64,000 nt of DNA from Sulfitobacter faviae. Its GTDB lineage: Bacteria > Pseudomonadota > Alphaproteobacteria > Rhodobacterales > Rhodobacteraceae. Of the stretch, positions 10,329-18,368 are shown one piece after another. Each line of letters starts with the position of its first letter. The stretch's first letter is position 1. The translations under genes were made by a program, and so were the position numbers. The stretch is from contig NZ_PGFQ01000001.1 of assembly GCF_029870955.1 (NCBI RefSeq), forward strand, positions 1,178,001-1,242,000, given 5' to 3'. The notes under the pieces are model-generated. The model was given only the letters and a program-made list of their open reading frames with translations, was not told where the DNA came from and made no database searches.

Positions 10329-10982
10329 TCAGCCCGGCAGCTGCGCTTTGCGCAAATAGGGCAACACCGTCTCAAACGCCCCGAACTTCGCCTTGGCGTC
10401 CTCATCCGACACCGTCGCGGGGATGATCACATCCTCACCCACCTGCCAATCCGCAGGCGTCGCCACAGCGTTCTTCGCCGCCGTCTGCAACCCGTCCAAA
10501 GCCCGCAGAACCTCTGCAAAGTTCCGGCCCACGTTCATCGGATAGGTCATGCTCAGCTTCAACTGCTTATCCGGCCCGATGATGAAAACCGATCGCACCG
10601 TGGCGCTGTCATTAGGCGTGCGGCCATCGGGCAAATAGGCTTCGGCGGGCAGCATATCAAAGGCTTTCGACACCTCCAGCCCCGCATCCGCGATGATCGG
10701 GAAACCGGCCTCGGCCCCTGCAACCTTCTCGATATCGCCCTTCCACTTCTTATGCTCTTCAACACCGTCGACACTGACGCCAATCACTTTGGTGCCGCGC
10801 TTTTCCCATTCCTCGGAAAGCAGCGCCACGGCGCCGAACTCGGTGGTGCAAACAGGGGTGAAATCCTTGGGATGGGAGAACAGGATCGCCCAATTGTCAC
10901 CGACGAAGTCATGCAGGGAAAAACTGCCCTGATCGGTTTCGACTGTAAGATCGGGAATAGTGTCGTTGATACGCAAGCCCAT
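10329..10982 (-). CDS. 1-Cys peroxiredoxin (Prx6/AhpC-TSA family)
   Basis: 217 residues, the usual length for Prx6-type enzymes that reduce hydrogen and organic peroxides. The peroxidatic cysteine is at position 45 in FTPVCTTEFG. Further marks are FSHPKDFTP before it, KVIGVSVDGVEEHKKW, DSATVRSVFIIGPD and LTYPMNVGRNF-like spacing (here MTYPMNVGRN). The C-terminal extension with DWQVGEDVIIP is typical. No second resolving cysteine is present. A GGAGGATATC stretch precedes the ATG. It is monocistronic by its context and convergent with the glycosyltransferase gene. Confidence 0.93.
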   Translation of the reverse strand: MGLRINDTIPDLTVETDQGSFSLHDFVGDNWAILFSHPKDFTPVCTTEFGAVALLSEEWEKRGTKVIGVSVDGVEEHKKWKGDIEKVAGAEAGFPIIADAGLEVSKAFDMLPAEAYLPDGRTPNDSATVRSVFIIGPDKQLKLSMTYPMNVGRNFAEVLRALDGLQTAAKNAVATPADWQVGEDVIIPATVSDEDAKAKFGAFETVLPYLRKAQLPG

Positions 10983-11164
10983 GATATCCTCCGGGTCAAT
11001 CTGTGAACAGATAGGTCAGAGGTAATCGCAAACCCCACCGGTTTCACCCCCGATCGCCACAAAGCCCAACTTCACCGCAGCGCCACGGCCCCTTCCCCTT
11101 CATCCTTTCTCAAATACCAATCCCGCCCCCACCTCACGGCGCAAGGCCGGGCACGGAGCGCAGC

Positions 11165-11812
11165 TCAGAAAGGCGCCTTGGCCCGCACCTTCGTCGATGC
11201 GCCACCCTGCGGATGATTGAACCGCAATTCCTCGCTATGCAGCATCAACCGCGGAAAATCCCGCGCGGGCCCCGTGGCATAGAAAGGGTCGCCCAAAATC
11301 GGATGCCCAAGCGCCAGCATATGCACGCGCAGCTGATGGCTGCGCCCGGTCTTGGGGAAAAGCCGAAGGCGGGCAGTCTCCCCATCGTTCTTGACCATCT
11401 TCCAATCGGTCTGCGCAGGCTTGCCAGTCTCATGGCAGACCATCTGCCGGGGGCGGTTGGGCCAATCGACGATCAGCGGCAGATCGACACTGCCGGATTT
11501 CTCCGCAGGCACGCCCCAGACCCGCGCGACATAGGTCTTGCGGGTCATGCGCTTTTCGAACTGCAACCCAAGGTGACGCTGCGCATGGGGCGTCAGGGCA
11601 AAGATCATCACGCCCGAGGTGTCGCGATCGAGCCGGTGCACCAGCAGCGCTTGGGGAAAGACCGCCTGCACCCGCGTGATCAGGCAATCGGCCAGATGTT
11701 CGCCCTTGCCCGGCACGCTGAGCAGCCCTGAAGGTTTGTCGACCAGCAGAACTTCGGCATCTTCATGCAGAATGACCAATGGGTCCTGCGGCGGGTTATA
11801 TTCGCTATCCAT
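11165..11812 (-). CDS. RluA-family pseudouridine synthase
   Basis: 215 residues without an S4 domain, matching the short RluA type that modifies 23S rRNA U746 and tRNA U32 in E. coli. The catalytic motif HRLDRDTSG has the aspartate at residue 62; VDKPSGLLSVPG, KTYVARVWG and GRSHQLRVHMLALGHPILGD are further family blocks. The target in this organism is inferred. The start codon at 11812 opens MDSEYNPPQDP. It precedes the methionine sulfoxide reductase-like gene on the other side of a 49-nt gap, on the same strand. Confidence 0.9.
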   Translation of the reverse strand: MDSEYNPPQDPLVILHEDAEVLLVDKPSGLLSVPGKGEHLADCLITRVQAVFPQALLVHRLDRDTSGVMIFALTPHAQRHLGLQFEKRMTRKTYVARVWGVPAEKSGSVDLPLIVDWPNRPRQMVCHETGKPAQTDWKMVKNDGETARLRLFPKTGRSHQLRVHMLALGHPILGDPFYATGPARDFPRLMLHSEELRFNHPQGGASTKVRAKAPF

Positions 11813-11861
11813 GGCTCCCCCTCGCAGATGCAGCCCCGCGGATCAAGCGGGGGCGATGCCG

Positions 11862-12320
11862 TCAGGCGACGGCGGCGAAACTATCCTTGAGGATCGCGCT
11901 CAGCGCATCGGCATCCGCTTGCGTGAAGGCGTTTGGCTGGTCGCTGTCGATGTCAAAAACCCCCAGCAACTCCCCCGCGCCGCTCCAGACCGGCAGAACC
12001 AATTCCGAACGTGTCGAGGAGGCGCAGGCGATATGGCCCGGAAAGGCGTCGACATCCTCGACCAATTGCACCTCGCCCGTACGCGCCGCGGCCCCGCAGA
12101 CCCCGCGCGAAAAGGGGATTACGAGGCAGCCGTGCCCGCCCTGATAGGGGCCGATCTTCAACAAGTCGGGCGCGGTCACCCGGTAAAAGCCGGTCCAGTC
12201 AAAGCGGTCATCCGCGTGATGCACCTCGCAGGCGATGGTGGCCATCAGGGCCACGGCATCGTCTTCGCCCTCGGTCAGGGCGGCGATGGTTTTGGCAAGG
12301 GTTTGGTAGTCGACGGTCAT
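11862..12320 (-). CDS. GAF-domain free methionine-(R)-sulfoxide reductase (MsrC/fRMsr-like)
   Basis: 152 residues forming a single GAF domain. Motifs of the fRMsr family are present: DWTGFYRV, GPYQGGHGCLVIPF, RGVCGAAARTGEV, VEDVDAFPGHIACA and SELVLPVW, with the cysteines in GHGCL, GVCG and HIAC positioned like the redox trio of the family. The enzyme reduces free methionine-R-sulfoxide. I chose ATG 12320 (MTVDYQTL); the frame is open to 12371 but the added residues are not conserved. Oxidative-stress repair fits the peroxiredoxin gene nearby, though they are not one operon. Confidence 0.85.
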   Translation of the reverse strand: MTVDYQTLAKTIAALTEGEDDAVALMATIACEVHHADDRFDWTGFYRVTAPDLLKIGPYQGGHGCLVIPFSRGVCGAAARTGEVQLVEDVDAFPGHIACASSTRSELVLPVWSGAGELLGVFDIDSDQPNAFTQADADALSAILKDSFAAVA

Positions 12321-12392
12321 GGCGATACTCTTATTGCAGACGGAAAAAGGGAGGCAGGCCGCCCCCTGCAATAGGTTAAATGGCCCGAGAGC

Positions 12393-13565
12393 TCAGGGGC
12401 GTTCGATCGCGATGGCCGTGCCCTCGCCGCCGCCAATGCAGATCGCCGCGACACCGCGTTTCAGCCCGCGTTTTTCCAGCGCATTCAGCAGGGTCACCAT
12501 GATCCGCGCGCCCGAGGCACCGATGGGATGGCCAAGCGCGCAGGCGCCGCCGTTGACGTTCACGATATCATGGGAGAGGTCCATCTCATGCATGAAAGCC
12601 AGCGGCACGACGGCGAAGGCTTCGTTGACCTCCCACAGATCGACATCCTCTTTCTTCCAGCCGATCCGCTCCAGCAGTTTCTGTGCCGCGGGGACGGGTG
12701 CCGTGGTGAACAGCCCCGGCGCTTGGGCATGACTGGCGTGGCCGACGATGCGGGCGCGGATGGTCTGGCCGCGGGTCTTGGCAGTCTCCTCATCCGCCAG
12801 CACCAGCGCCGCCGCCCCATCGGAAATCGACGAGGAATTCGCCGCCGTCACCGTGCCGCCCTCGCGGAAGGCCGGTTTTAGCTGGGGGATCTTTTCGGGC
12901 CGGGCGCTGGCAGGCTGTTCGTCGGCGCTGACCGTGGTGCTGCCGCGGCGCGACCTCACCTCGACCGGGGCGATCTCATCTTCAAAGGCACCGCCCTCCT
13001 GCGCCTCGATGGCGCGCGACAGCGAGGCCAGCGCATAGTCGTCCTGCGTCTCGCGGGTGAACTGGAAGCGTTCGGCGCAATCCTCGGCAAAGGTGCCCAT
13101 CAGGCGGCCCTTGTCATAGGCGTCTTCCAACCCGTCGAGGAACATGTGGTCGATCACCTGCCCATGCCCCAGCCGCGCGCCGCCGCGCATCTTGGGCAGA
13201 ACATAGGGCGCGTTGGTCATGCTCTCCATGCCACCCGCGACCATCACATCGGTCTGGCCAAGCGCGATCTGGTCAAAGGCCATCATCGCCGCCTTCATGC
13301 CCGAGCCGCACATTTTGTTCAGCGTCGTGGCGGGCACCTCTTCGCTCAGACCGGCCTTGAACCCGGCCTGCCGCGCGGGGGCTTGGCCCTGGCCTGCGGG
13401 CAGAACGCAGCCCATCAGCACCTCTTGCACCTCGGCAGGATCCGTCTTGCCCAAGGCCGCCTTGATCGCGCTGCCGCCCAATTCCGCGGCGGTCAGCCCC
13501 TCAAAGGCCCCCTGAAAACCGCCCATCGGGGTTCTGGCTGCACCGGTTATCACGACATTGCGCAT
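12393..13565 (-). CDS. acetyl-CoA C-acetyltransferase (thiolase)
   Basis: 390 residues from ATG 13565, with AGGAG 6 nt upstream; a GTG directly before it is a less likely start. The nucleophilic cysteine is residue 86 in NKMCGSGMKA. The second active-site block NGGACALGHPIG carries the histidine, and the third, ICIGGGEGTA near the end, carries the general-base cysteine. The enzyme condenses or cleaves acyl-CoA (acetoacetyl-CoA in biosynthetic members). Which direction is used cannot be read from the sequence; polyhydroxybutyrate or branched-chain catabolism are both possible. The stop is followed by the GAF-domain gene on the same strand. It is divergent from the STAS gene. Confidence 0.93.
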   Translation of the reverse strand: MRNVVITGAARTPMGGFQGAFEGLTAAELGGSAIKAALGKTDPAEVQEVLMGCVLPAGQGQAPARQAGFKAGLSEEVPATTLNKMCGSGMKAAMMAFDQIALGQTDVMVAGGMESMTNAPYVLPKMRGGARLGHGQVIDHMFLDGLEDAYDKGRLMGTFAEDCAERFQFTRETQDDYALASLSRAIEAQEGGAFEDEIAPVEVRSRRGSTTVSADEQPASARPEKIPQLKPAFREGGTVTAANSSSISDGAAALVLADEETAKTRGQTIRARIVGHASHAQAPGLFTTAPVPAAQKLLERIGWKKEDVDLWEVNEAFAVVPLAFMHEMDLSHDIVNVNGGACALGHPIGASGARIMVTLLNALEKRGLKRGVAAICIGGGEGTAIAIERP

Positions 13566-13646
13566 CACGTTCTCCTAGAGTTGCACCGCATACCAGTTGG
13601 TAAGGTTTTACGGTTAATCACGTCTCGAACTTCAAAGTCTCGGGGC

Positions 13647-13991
13647 ATGTCTATGGAAGTTTCCGCCAAAACAGAAGACCGCTTTTGCGTGGTCAGCGTG
13701 CTGCATGACCGGATCGACGCCGCCGCGGCGCTGGAGTTCAAGGATGCGCTGCGCCGCGCCGCGGCCCATGCGCCGCCGGTGGTGATCCTTGATTTGCACC
13801 GGGTCAATTTCATTGATTCCAGCGGTTTGGGCGCGATCGTGGCGGCGATGAAACATCTGGCGCCGCAGCGCGCGCTGGTGCTGGCCGGGCTGACCCCGGC
13901 GGTGGAAAAGGTCTTTACCCTCACCCGGATGGATAGGGTCTTTGGCATCTTCCACACGCTTGACGCCGCCCTTACCGCGCATCGAGAATAG
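13647..13991 (+). CDS. STAS-domain anti-sigma factor antagonist
   Basis: 114 residues, one STAS domain. The strand EDRFCVVSVLHDRIDAAAALEF is followed by PVVILDLHRVNFIDSSGLGAI. The serine pair in IDSSGLG is the site that is phosphorylated in SpoIIAA/RsbV proteins, so switching by phosphorylation is plausible. The start is ATG 13647, with a second in-frame ATG at 13653. Four nucleotides separate it from the HATPase gene, which encodes the likely partner kinase. The output sigma factor or other target is not in the window. Confidence 0.88.
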   Translation: MSMEVSAKTEDRFCVVSVLHDRIDAAAALEFKDALRRAAAHAPPVVILDLHRVNFIDSSGLGAIVAAMKHLAPQRALVLAGLTPAVEKVFTLTRMDRVFGIFHTLDAALTAHRE

Positions 13992-13995
13992 CGCC

Positions 13996-14460
13996 ATGCG
14001 GCTCTCCGCCGCGCGGTCCGCGCTCTGCCCGTTCGAGATCACCGTTTACAGCGGCCCGCAGGCCGCGCGGGAGGCGCTCACGCTTTTGCTGGACGCGCTC
14101 TCCTGCCTTTCGCTCGGGGCCGAGGAGGTCTGCGTGGTGCGTTTGGTGGTCGCCGAAATGCTGAACAATATCGTCGAACACGCCTACCCCGACCCGCACC
14201 ACCCCGGCCCCATCCATATCGCCTGCCATCACGCGCCCGACGGCCTGCACCTTGCCGTGTCGGACGAAGGGCTGCCGATGCCCGACCTGCAAGCGCCCTT
14301 GGGCCTGCCGCAAGAGATCGACCGCCCGGTTTGCGACCTGCCCGAAGGCGGCTTTGGCTGGTTCCTGATCCGCGATCTGGCGAAAGACCTGACCTATCGC
14401 CGCTTGGCGCAAGAGAACCGGATCGACCTGCGGCTCCCGGTTGGGTTACCGCCGCGTTAA
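13996..14460 (+). CDS. HATPase_c anti-sigma regulatory kinase (RsbW-like)
   Basis: 154 residues with a GHKL-type ATP-binding fold. The N box reads VVAEMLNNIVEHAYPD, with the Glu and Asn that bind Mg-ATP; the G1-like region is AVSDEGLPMPD and the G2-like region GGFGWFLIRDLAKDL. Proteins of this type phosphorylate a STAS partner and bind a sigma factor. It starts 4 nt after the STAS gene, so the two are co-translated. No PP2C phosphatase or sigma gene adjoins it, making this a minimal pair. Confidence 0.88.
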   Translation: MRLSAARSALCPFEITVYSGPQAAREALTLLLDALSCLSLGAEEVCVVRLVVAEMLNNIVEHAYPDPHHPGPIHIACHHAPDGLHLAVSDEGLPMPDLQAPLGLPQEIDRPVCDLPEGGFGWFLIRDLAKDLTYRRLAQENRIDLRLPVGLPPR

Positions 14461-14686
14461 CACCTACGGCAGCGCGTCCCGCATATTTCCCAATACGGCC
14501 CCGCTGGGATCACAATTGTGCCTTGGTTGCCGGTCATAAACGGGGCTGTAGCTGCATATGGCTTCCCTCGGTGCCGTGTTTAATAGCCCCCACCCAGTAC
14601 GCGGTGCCGAGGAACTTTCCCCCGCATTGGCAGAACCGAGATCTCCGTCTAGGGTCACGCTGACGTAATTCAGCGAGGGGCAGCAC

Positions 14687-16264
14687 ATGCGCGATTTTCA
14701 CCTTCCCGGCCGGTCACCGGTCTTGGCCACCAACGGCATCTGCGCCACATCGCATCCGCTGGCCGCGCGGGCGGCGGTCGATATACTTGCGCGGGGCGGC
14801 AACGCGATGGACGCGGCCATCGCCGGGGCGGTGTTGCTCGGCATTTGCGAGCCGCAGATGACCGGGATCGGCGGCGACTGTTTCGTGCTCTACTCCCCGG
14901 CGGGGAGCGAGGAGGTCCATGCCCTCAACGGGTCCGGCTGCGCGCCAGCGGCGCTGGATTCCGCGAAATTGCGGGACAAGGGCGAAAAGACGGTGCCGCT
15001 CCGCTCGGCGGATGCCGTGACGATCCCTACGGCCATCGACGCCTTCTGCCACCTCTCCGAAAGCACCGGCAAACTGGGGTTGGACGCCCTGCTCGCCCCT
15101 GCGATCCACTACGCCGAGGCGGGGGTGCCCGTCGCCCCGCGCGTGGCCTTTGACTGGGCCACCGATGGCGGCACCCTTCAGGGGCGCGCGCGGGATCACT
15201 TCCTCATCAACGGAAAAACGCCCCGCACCGGCGACATCTTCCGCGCGCCGGGACAGGCCGAAGTGCTGCGCCGCGTGGCCGCGCAGGGCCGCGATGCCTT
15301 CTACACCGGAGAGATCGCCGAGGACATGATCGCCACCCTGCAAGCCGCAGGCGGCAGCCACAGCGCCGAGGATTTCGCCAAGGCCCGCGCCGAGGTCACG
15401 ACGCCCGTGTCCGGCCAGTACAAAGACCTCGAAGTGGTCGAACATCCGCCCAACGGCCAAGGGGCGACCGCCCTGTTGCTGATGAATATCCTCGATCACT
15501 TCGACATCGCCGGGATGGACCCGCTGGGGGCCGAGCGGCTGCATATCGAAGCCGAGGCGACCAAGCTGGCCTATGACGCGCGCAACCGCTTTTTGGCCGA
15601 CCCGGACCACACCACGCGGCTTGAGCACATGCTGGCGCCTGAGACCGCCCGCGCCCTTGCGGCCCTGATCGACCCCAAACGCGCCATGGCCGCCGCCGCC
15701 CCGATCAGCGAGGCGGTGCATAAAGACACGATCTATATCACCGTGGTCGACGGCGACGGCATGTCGGTCTCGCTCATCTATTCGATCTTCCACGGCTTCG
15801 GTTCTGGCATCGCCTCGGACAAGTTCGGCATCCTGCTGCAAAACCGTGGCGCGGGTTTCACATTGGAGGAAGGCCACCCGAATGAGCTGAAAGGCGGCAA
15901 ACGCCCGATGCATACGATCATCCCCGGCATGATCCGCGAGAATGGCCGGGTGACCATGCCCTTTGGCGTGATGGGCGGGGCCTATCAGCCCTGCGGCCAT
16001 GCGCGCTTTGCCTCGAACCTCACCGATTTCGACATGGATGTGCAAAGCGCCATCGACGCACCCCGCGCCTTTGCCGATGGGCAGGTGATGAAGGTCGAAC
16101 GCGGCTTTGGCGACGACGTGCGCCAAAGCTTGAGCGATCTGGGTCATAGGGTCGAAGTGCCCGAAACGGCGATCGGCGGGGCGCAGGCGATCCGCATCCG
16201 CGAAGATGGCGTGCTGGAAGGCGCGAGCGATCCGCGCAAGGACGGCTGCGCTTTGGGCTATTGA
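14687..16264 (+). CDS. gamma-glutamyltransferase family protein
   Basis: 525 residues of the Ntn-hydrolase gamma-glutamyltransferase family, which cleaves gamma-glutamyl bonds such as in glutathione. N-terminal blocks: ATSHPLAARAAVDILARGGNAMDAAIA and PQMTGIGGDCF. The autocatalytic and catalytic threonine is about residue 348 in HKDTIYITVVDGDG, preceding the small subunit (SIFHGFGSG, PFGVMGG). There is no signal peptide, unlike periplasmic GGT of enterics, so a cytoplasmic enzyme and perhaps another gamma-glutamyl substrate are likely. AGGGGCAGC stands ahead of the ATG. It is convergent with hspQ. Confidence 0.9.
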   Translation: MRDFHLPGRSPVLATNGICATSHPLAARAAVDILARGGNAMDAAIAGAVLLGICEPQMTGIGGDCFVLYSPAGSEEVHALNGSGCAPAALDSAKLRDKGEKTVPLRSADAVTIPTAIDAFCHLSESTGKLGLDALLAPAIHYAEAGVPVAPRVAFDWATDGGTLQGRARDHFLINGKTPRTGDIFRAPGQAEVLRRVAAQGRDAFYTGEIAEDMIATLQAAGGSHSAEDFAKARAEVTTPVSGQYKDLEVVEHPPNGQGATALLLMNILDHFDIAGMDPLGAERLHIEAEATKLAYDARNRFLADPDHTTRLEHMLAPETARALAALIDPKRAMAAAAPISEAVHKDTIYITVVDGDGMSVSLIYSIFHGFGSGIASDKFGILLQNRGAGFTLEEGHPNELKGGKRPMHTIIPGMIRENGRVTMPFGVMGGAYQPCGHARFASNLTDFDMDVQSAIDAPRAFADGQVMKVERGFGDDVRQSLSDLGHRVEVPETAIGGAQAIRIREDGVLEGASDPRKDGCALGY

Positions 16265-16275
16265 TGAAACGCTTG

Positions 16276-16297
16276 GGCGGGCGGCAAACGGCCCGCC
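16276..16297. terminator. hairpin between the convergent gamma-glutamyltransferase and hspQ genes
   Basis: Seven-base G/C arms GGCGGGC and GCCCGCC around an eight-base loop lie between the two stop codons. There is no T run on either strand, so this is a terminator-like element at best. Confidence 0.45.
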
Positions 16298-16301
16298 GGG
16301 C

Positions 16302-16627
16302 TTAGTTCATCTGGAAATGCAGCGGATAGGCACCATCGGTGAAGGGGCCGAACAGATCGGGGATATCGGGGTGGTCCACAGGCTCCCCGAATAATCGGCC
16401 ACGAGGTTCTGCTCGGACACATAGGCCACATAGTAGCTCTGATCGTTCTCGGCCAAGAGATGATAGAATGGCTGATCTTTCACCGGCCGGTTCTCTTCGG
16501 GAATCGCCTCATACCATTCTTCGGTGTTGGCGAATTCCGGGTCGACGTCAAAAATCACGCCCCGAAAGGGATGCTTCTTGTGACGGACAATCTGCCCGAG
16601 GTGATATTTTGCGCGTGTTCGTATCAT
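16302..16627 (-). CDS. hspQ: heat shock protein HspQ (one frameshift near the C-terminus)
   Basis: HspQ is a small hemimethylated-DNA-binding-like protein that modulates Lon proteolysis in enterobacteria. Blocks: AKYHLGQIVRHKKHPFRGVIFDVDP, EEWYEAIP and FYHLLAEND, then YVSEQNLVAD. The frame breaks at the C run 16385-16388 (SGSLWTT instead of SGEPVDHPD). One added G on the coding strand gives DIPDLFGPF and a protein of 108 residues whose TAA stop is at 16302-16304. I treat this as a base-calling error. A CCCCTTGAAA stretch upstream (16660-16669) resembles a heat-shock -35 element, but no fitting -10 follows. Confidence 0.88.
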
Positions 16628-16931
16628 AACATGCTGCCCCTACCCCTCGACGGTAGCCCTTTCAAGGGGCTTTTGTCCAATCACAGCGGCTCTGCACGGG
16701 GAAACAGACTGTGAACGCCGCGCCGACAGTGGGTTTGCGGCAGCCCACCGCCCGGGGCGCAACTGCTTTGCCAGCCTCCTGCGAAATACCGCCTGCGCGG
16801 GGCTTCGCAGTCAGCGCAATACCGCCCAGCCCGCCGCGCATTTTCCCAATTTAGTGATGTGATGGTGAGGGTGAATCGGTTAAACTCCTTCGAAAAAACG
16901 TCCCCTAACAAAAACGAGAGGCGAGAGGCAG
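16628..16931. other. intergenic region between hspQ and the SLT-like lipoprotein gene
   Basis: A 304-nt divergent region. Toward hspQ it contains the CCCCTTGAAA motif mentioned under that gene. Toward the lipoprotein gene it becomes A/T-richer (GGTTAAACTCC, then CGAAAAAACG), contains one GANTC site at 16873, and ends in a GAGAGG ribosome-binding site. I see no convincing gene, tRNA or repeat in it. Promoters in both directions are expected but cannot be placed with confidence. Confidence 0.4.
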
Positions 16932-17522
16932 ATGAGCAAGCATTTTTGCGCAATGATGATCGTACTGCTGGTGGCATCCTGCGGCAGCGGGCCTCAAACG
17001 GCCCCACGTGATCTGGATAACGCCTGCACGATCCTGAAAGATCACCCCGACTACCTGCGCGCATTCCGCGCGACCGAGCGGAAATGGGGTGTCCCCATCC
17101 ACGTTCAAATGGCCACCATCCACCAAGAGAGCAAATTCGTGGCGGATGCCCGGACGCCGTTCAAATATGTGCTGGGGGTGATCCCGATGGGCCGCCAATC
17201 CAGCGCCTTTGGCTATTCCCAGGCTTTGGACGCGACATGGGATGAGTATCTGGAATCCGAGGGCCGCTGGCGCGCCAAACGCGACCGGATTCGCGACGCG
17301 AGCGATTTCATGGGCTGGTACATGAACCTGACGCGGGAGCGGAACGGCGTCTCGCTGCATGACGCCCGCAACCAATACCTCGCCTATCACGAGGGCCACA
17401 CCGGTTTTGCCCGCAAGAGCTACAACAGCAAGGCGTGGCTGGTCGGGGTCGCGGGCAAGGTCGATTCCCGCGCCAAACTCTATCAACGGCAGATCGCCGG
17501 TTGCCGTCTGGGCCGCTGGTAA
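16932..17522 (+). CDS. putative lipoprotein with SLT-like (lytic transglycosylase-type) fold
   Basis: 196 residues. A lipoprotein signal (MIVLLVASC, cysteine 17) predicts outer or inner membrane anchoring. The mature part has the lysozyme-like signature IHQESKFVADART, with a candidate catalytic Glu near residue 65, followed by AFGYSQALDATWDEYL. The latter resembles the ESxF...GLMQ arrangement of soluble lytic transglycosylases but with changed residues. Activity on peptidoglycan is plausible and unproven. GAGAGG precedes the ATG and a strong terminator follows (17543-17579). Confidence 0.78.
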   Translation: MSKHFCAMMIVLLVASCGSGPQTAPRDLDNACTILKDHPDYLRAFRATERKWGVPIHVQMATIHQESKFVADARTPFKYVLGVIPMGRQSSAFGYSQALDATWDEYLESEGRWRAKRDRIRDASDFMGWYMNLTRERNGVSLHDARNQYLAYHEGHTGFARKSYNSKAWLVGVAGKVDSRAKLYQRQIAGCRLGRW

Positions 17523-17542
17523 ACCCGCCCTACTCCAATGCA

Positions 17543-17579
17543 AAACGCCCCGGCCTGATCCGCCGGGGCGTTTTTTTTG
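17543..17579 (+). terminator. intrinsic terminator after the SLT-like lipoprotein gene
   Basis: Arms AAAACGCCCCGGC (17543-17555) and GCCGGGGCGTTTT (17563-17575) with a seven-base loop and a run of eight T. It serves the plus-strand gene ending at 17522. The A run on the other side means it could also act weakly on the convergent lolA transcript. Confidence 0.92.
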
Positions 17580-17640
17580 TTTCTAAAGGTCCGCTTAGCG
17601 TCTGCCGCCTGCCCGTGCGCCCGCGGTGTCGAACAGGCTG

Positions 17641-18197
17641 TTAGAGATATTGCCCCCCCTGCATGTCACCCAGCACAACGGTCGTGGCGCTGCCGTTGCC
17701 ATCATTGATGATCCACTGACGCAGCTGCACCGGATTGCCTGTGAACTTCATCTGGATGTTGCCATACTGCGGGTTGGCGGGGTCTTGGGCCGTGACCGTG
17801 GTGGCGGTGCCGTCATAGCTGTGGCCTGTCACCATCTTGGCGCGGCCCAGATTGACGTTGTCGGCCAAGATGATCGACAGCGGTGTTCGCGCCAGCGGAT
17901 AGGTCTCAGCCGGTTGGTTCGACTTCTTGTCGTAGATCACGACCGTATTCGCCCCCGCGACAACCAGCCCGGAATCCGGCGCGTTATATTCGAAACGTAC
18001 CTTGCCGGGGCGTTTGATATAGATCGTGCCCGTGCTGATCGACCCGTCGTCGTTGATCTGGGTAAAGTCGCCCTCGGCGGTGCGAAGCTGGTTCAGATAG
18101 CCCGAAATCTCATTCAGCGACAGTTGCTGCGCCGCCGCCGCGAGGGGGCCGATACGGCCAGTCCAACCGCCAGAATCGCAGAAGTAAGTTTACGCAT
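17641..18197 (-). CDS. lolA: outer-membrane lipoprotein carrier LolA (one frameshift in the signal region)
   Basis: LolA ferries lipoproteins through the periplasm from LolCDE to the outer membrane. The mature part shows LNQLRTAEGDFTQIN, GTIYIKRPGKVRFEY, VVIYDKKSNQ and TYPLARTPLSIIL, the hydrophobic-cavity scaffold of the family. The start ATG at 18197 opens MRKLTSAILAVGLAVSAP, a signal peptide. The G/C run 18144-18148 is one base short; restoring it gives SAPLAAAAQQLSLNEI and 185 residues. It lies directly downstream of ftsK on the same strand, separated by ftsK's terminator, the conserved order in this group. Confidence 0.9.
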
Positions 18198-18296
18198 GTT
18201 GTTCGTCCTGTGTTGCCTCACGTTCTGACATAGGGCGGGCGGGCGTGATATTCGATATCAGGGCGCGGTTTTTCGCTATCGCCTGCCCTGCCCCAT

Positions 18297-18333
18297 AAAA
18301 AAACACCGCCGGGAGGGTGGCCCGGCGGTGTTT
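18297..18333 (-). terminator. intrinsic terminator after ftsK
   Basis: On the minus strand the arms AAACACCGCCGGG and CCCGGCGGTGTTT are followed by T bases (the A run 18297-18303). It lies about 36 nt after the ftsK stop and before lolA, so the two are probably transcribed separately. Confidence 0.9.
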
Positions 18334-18368
18334 CTGATTGTCGTCCCCGAGAGGGGGGAGAAGTCGCC

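Noticed and set aside
14461..14686. Small RNA or EcfG-type promoter in the 226 nt before the gamma-glutamyltransferase gene
   Set aside because: GGAAC occurs at about 14609 but the downstream GTT element is missing at the needed distance, and no terminator-like structure marks an RNA gene.
14714..16147. 477-codon minus-strand frame across the gamma-glutamyltransferase gene
   Set aside because: Antisense shadow; the plus-strand gene has full family motifs.
16643..16669. Heat-shock (RpoH-type) promoter for hspQ
   Set aside because: CCCCTTGAAA fits a -35, but it lies only 33-42 nt from the ATG and no matching -10 is found at the right spacing.
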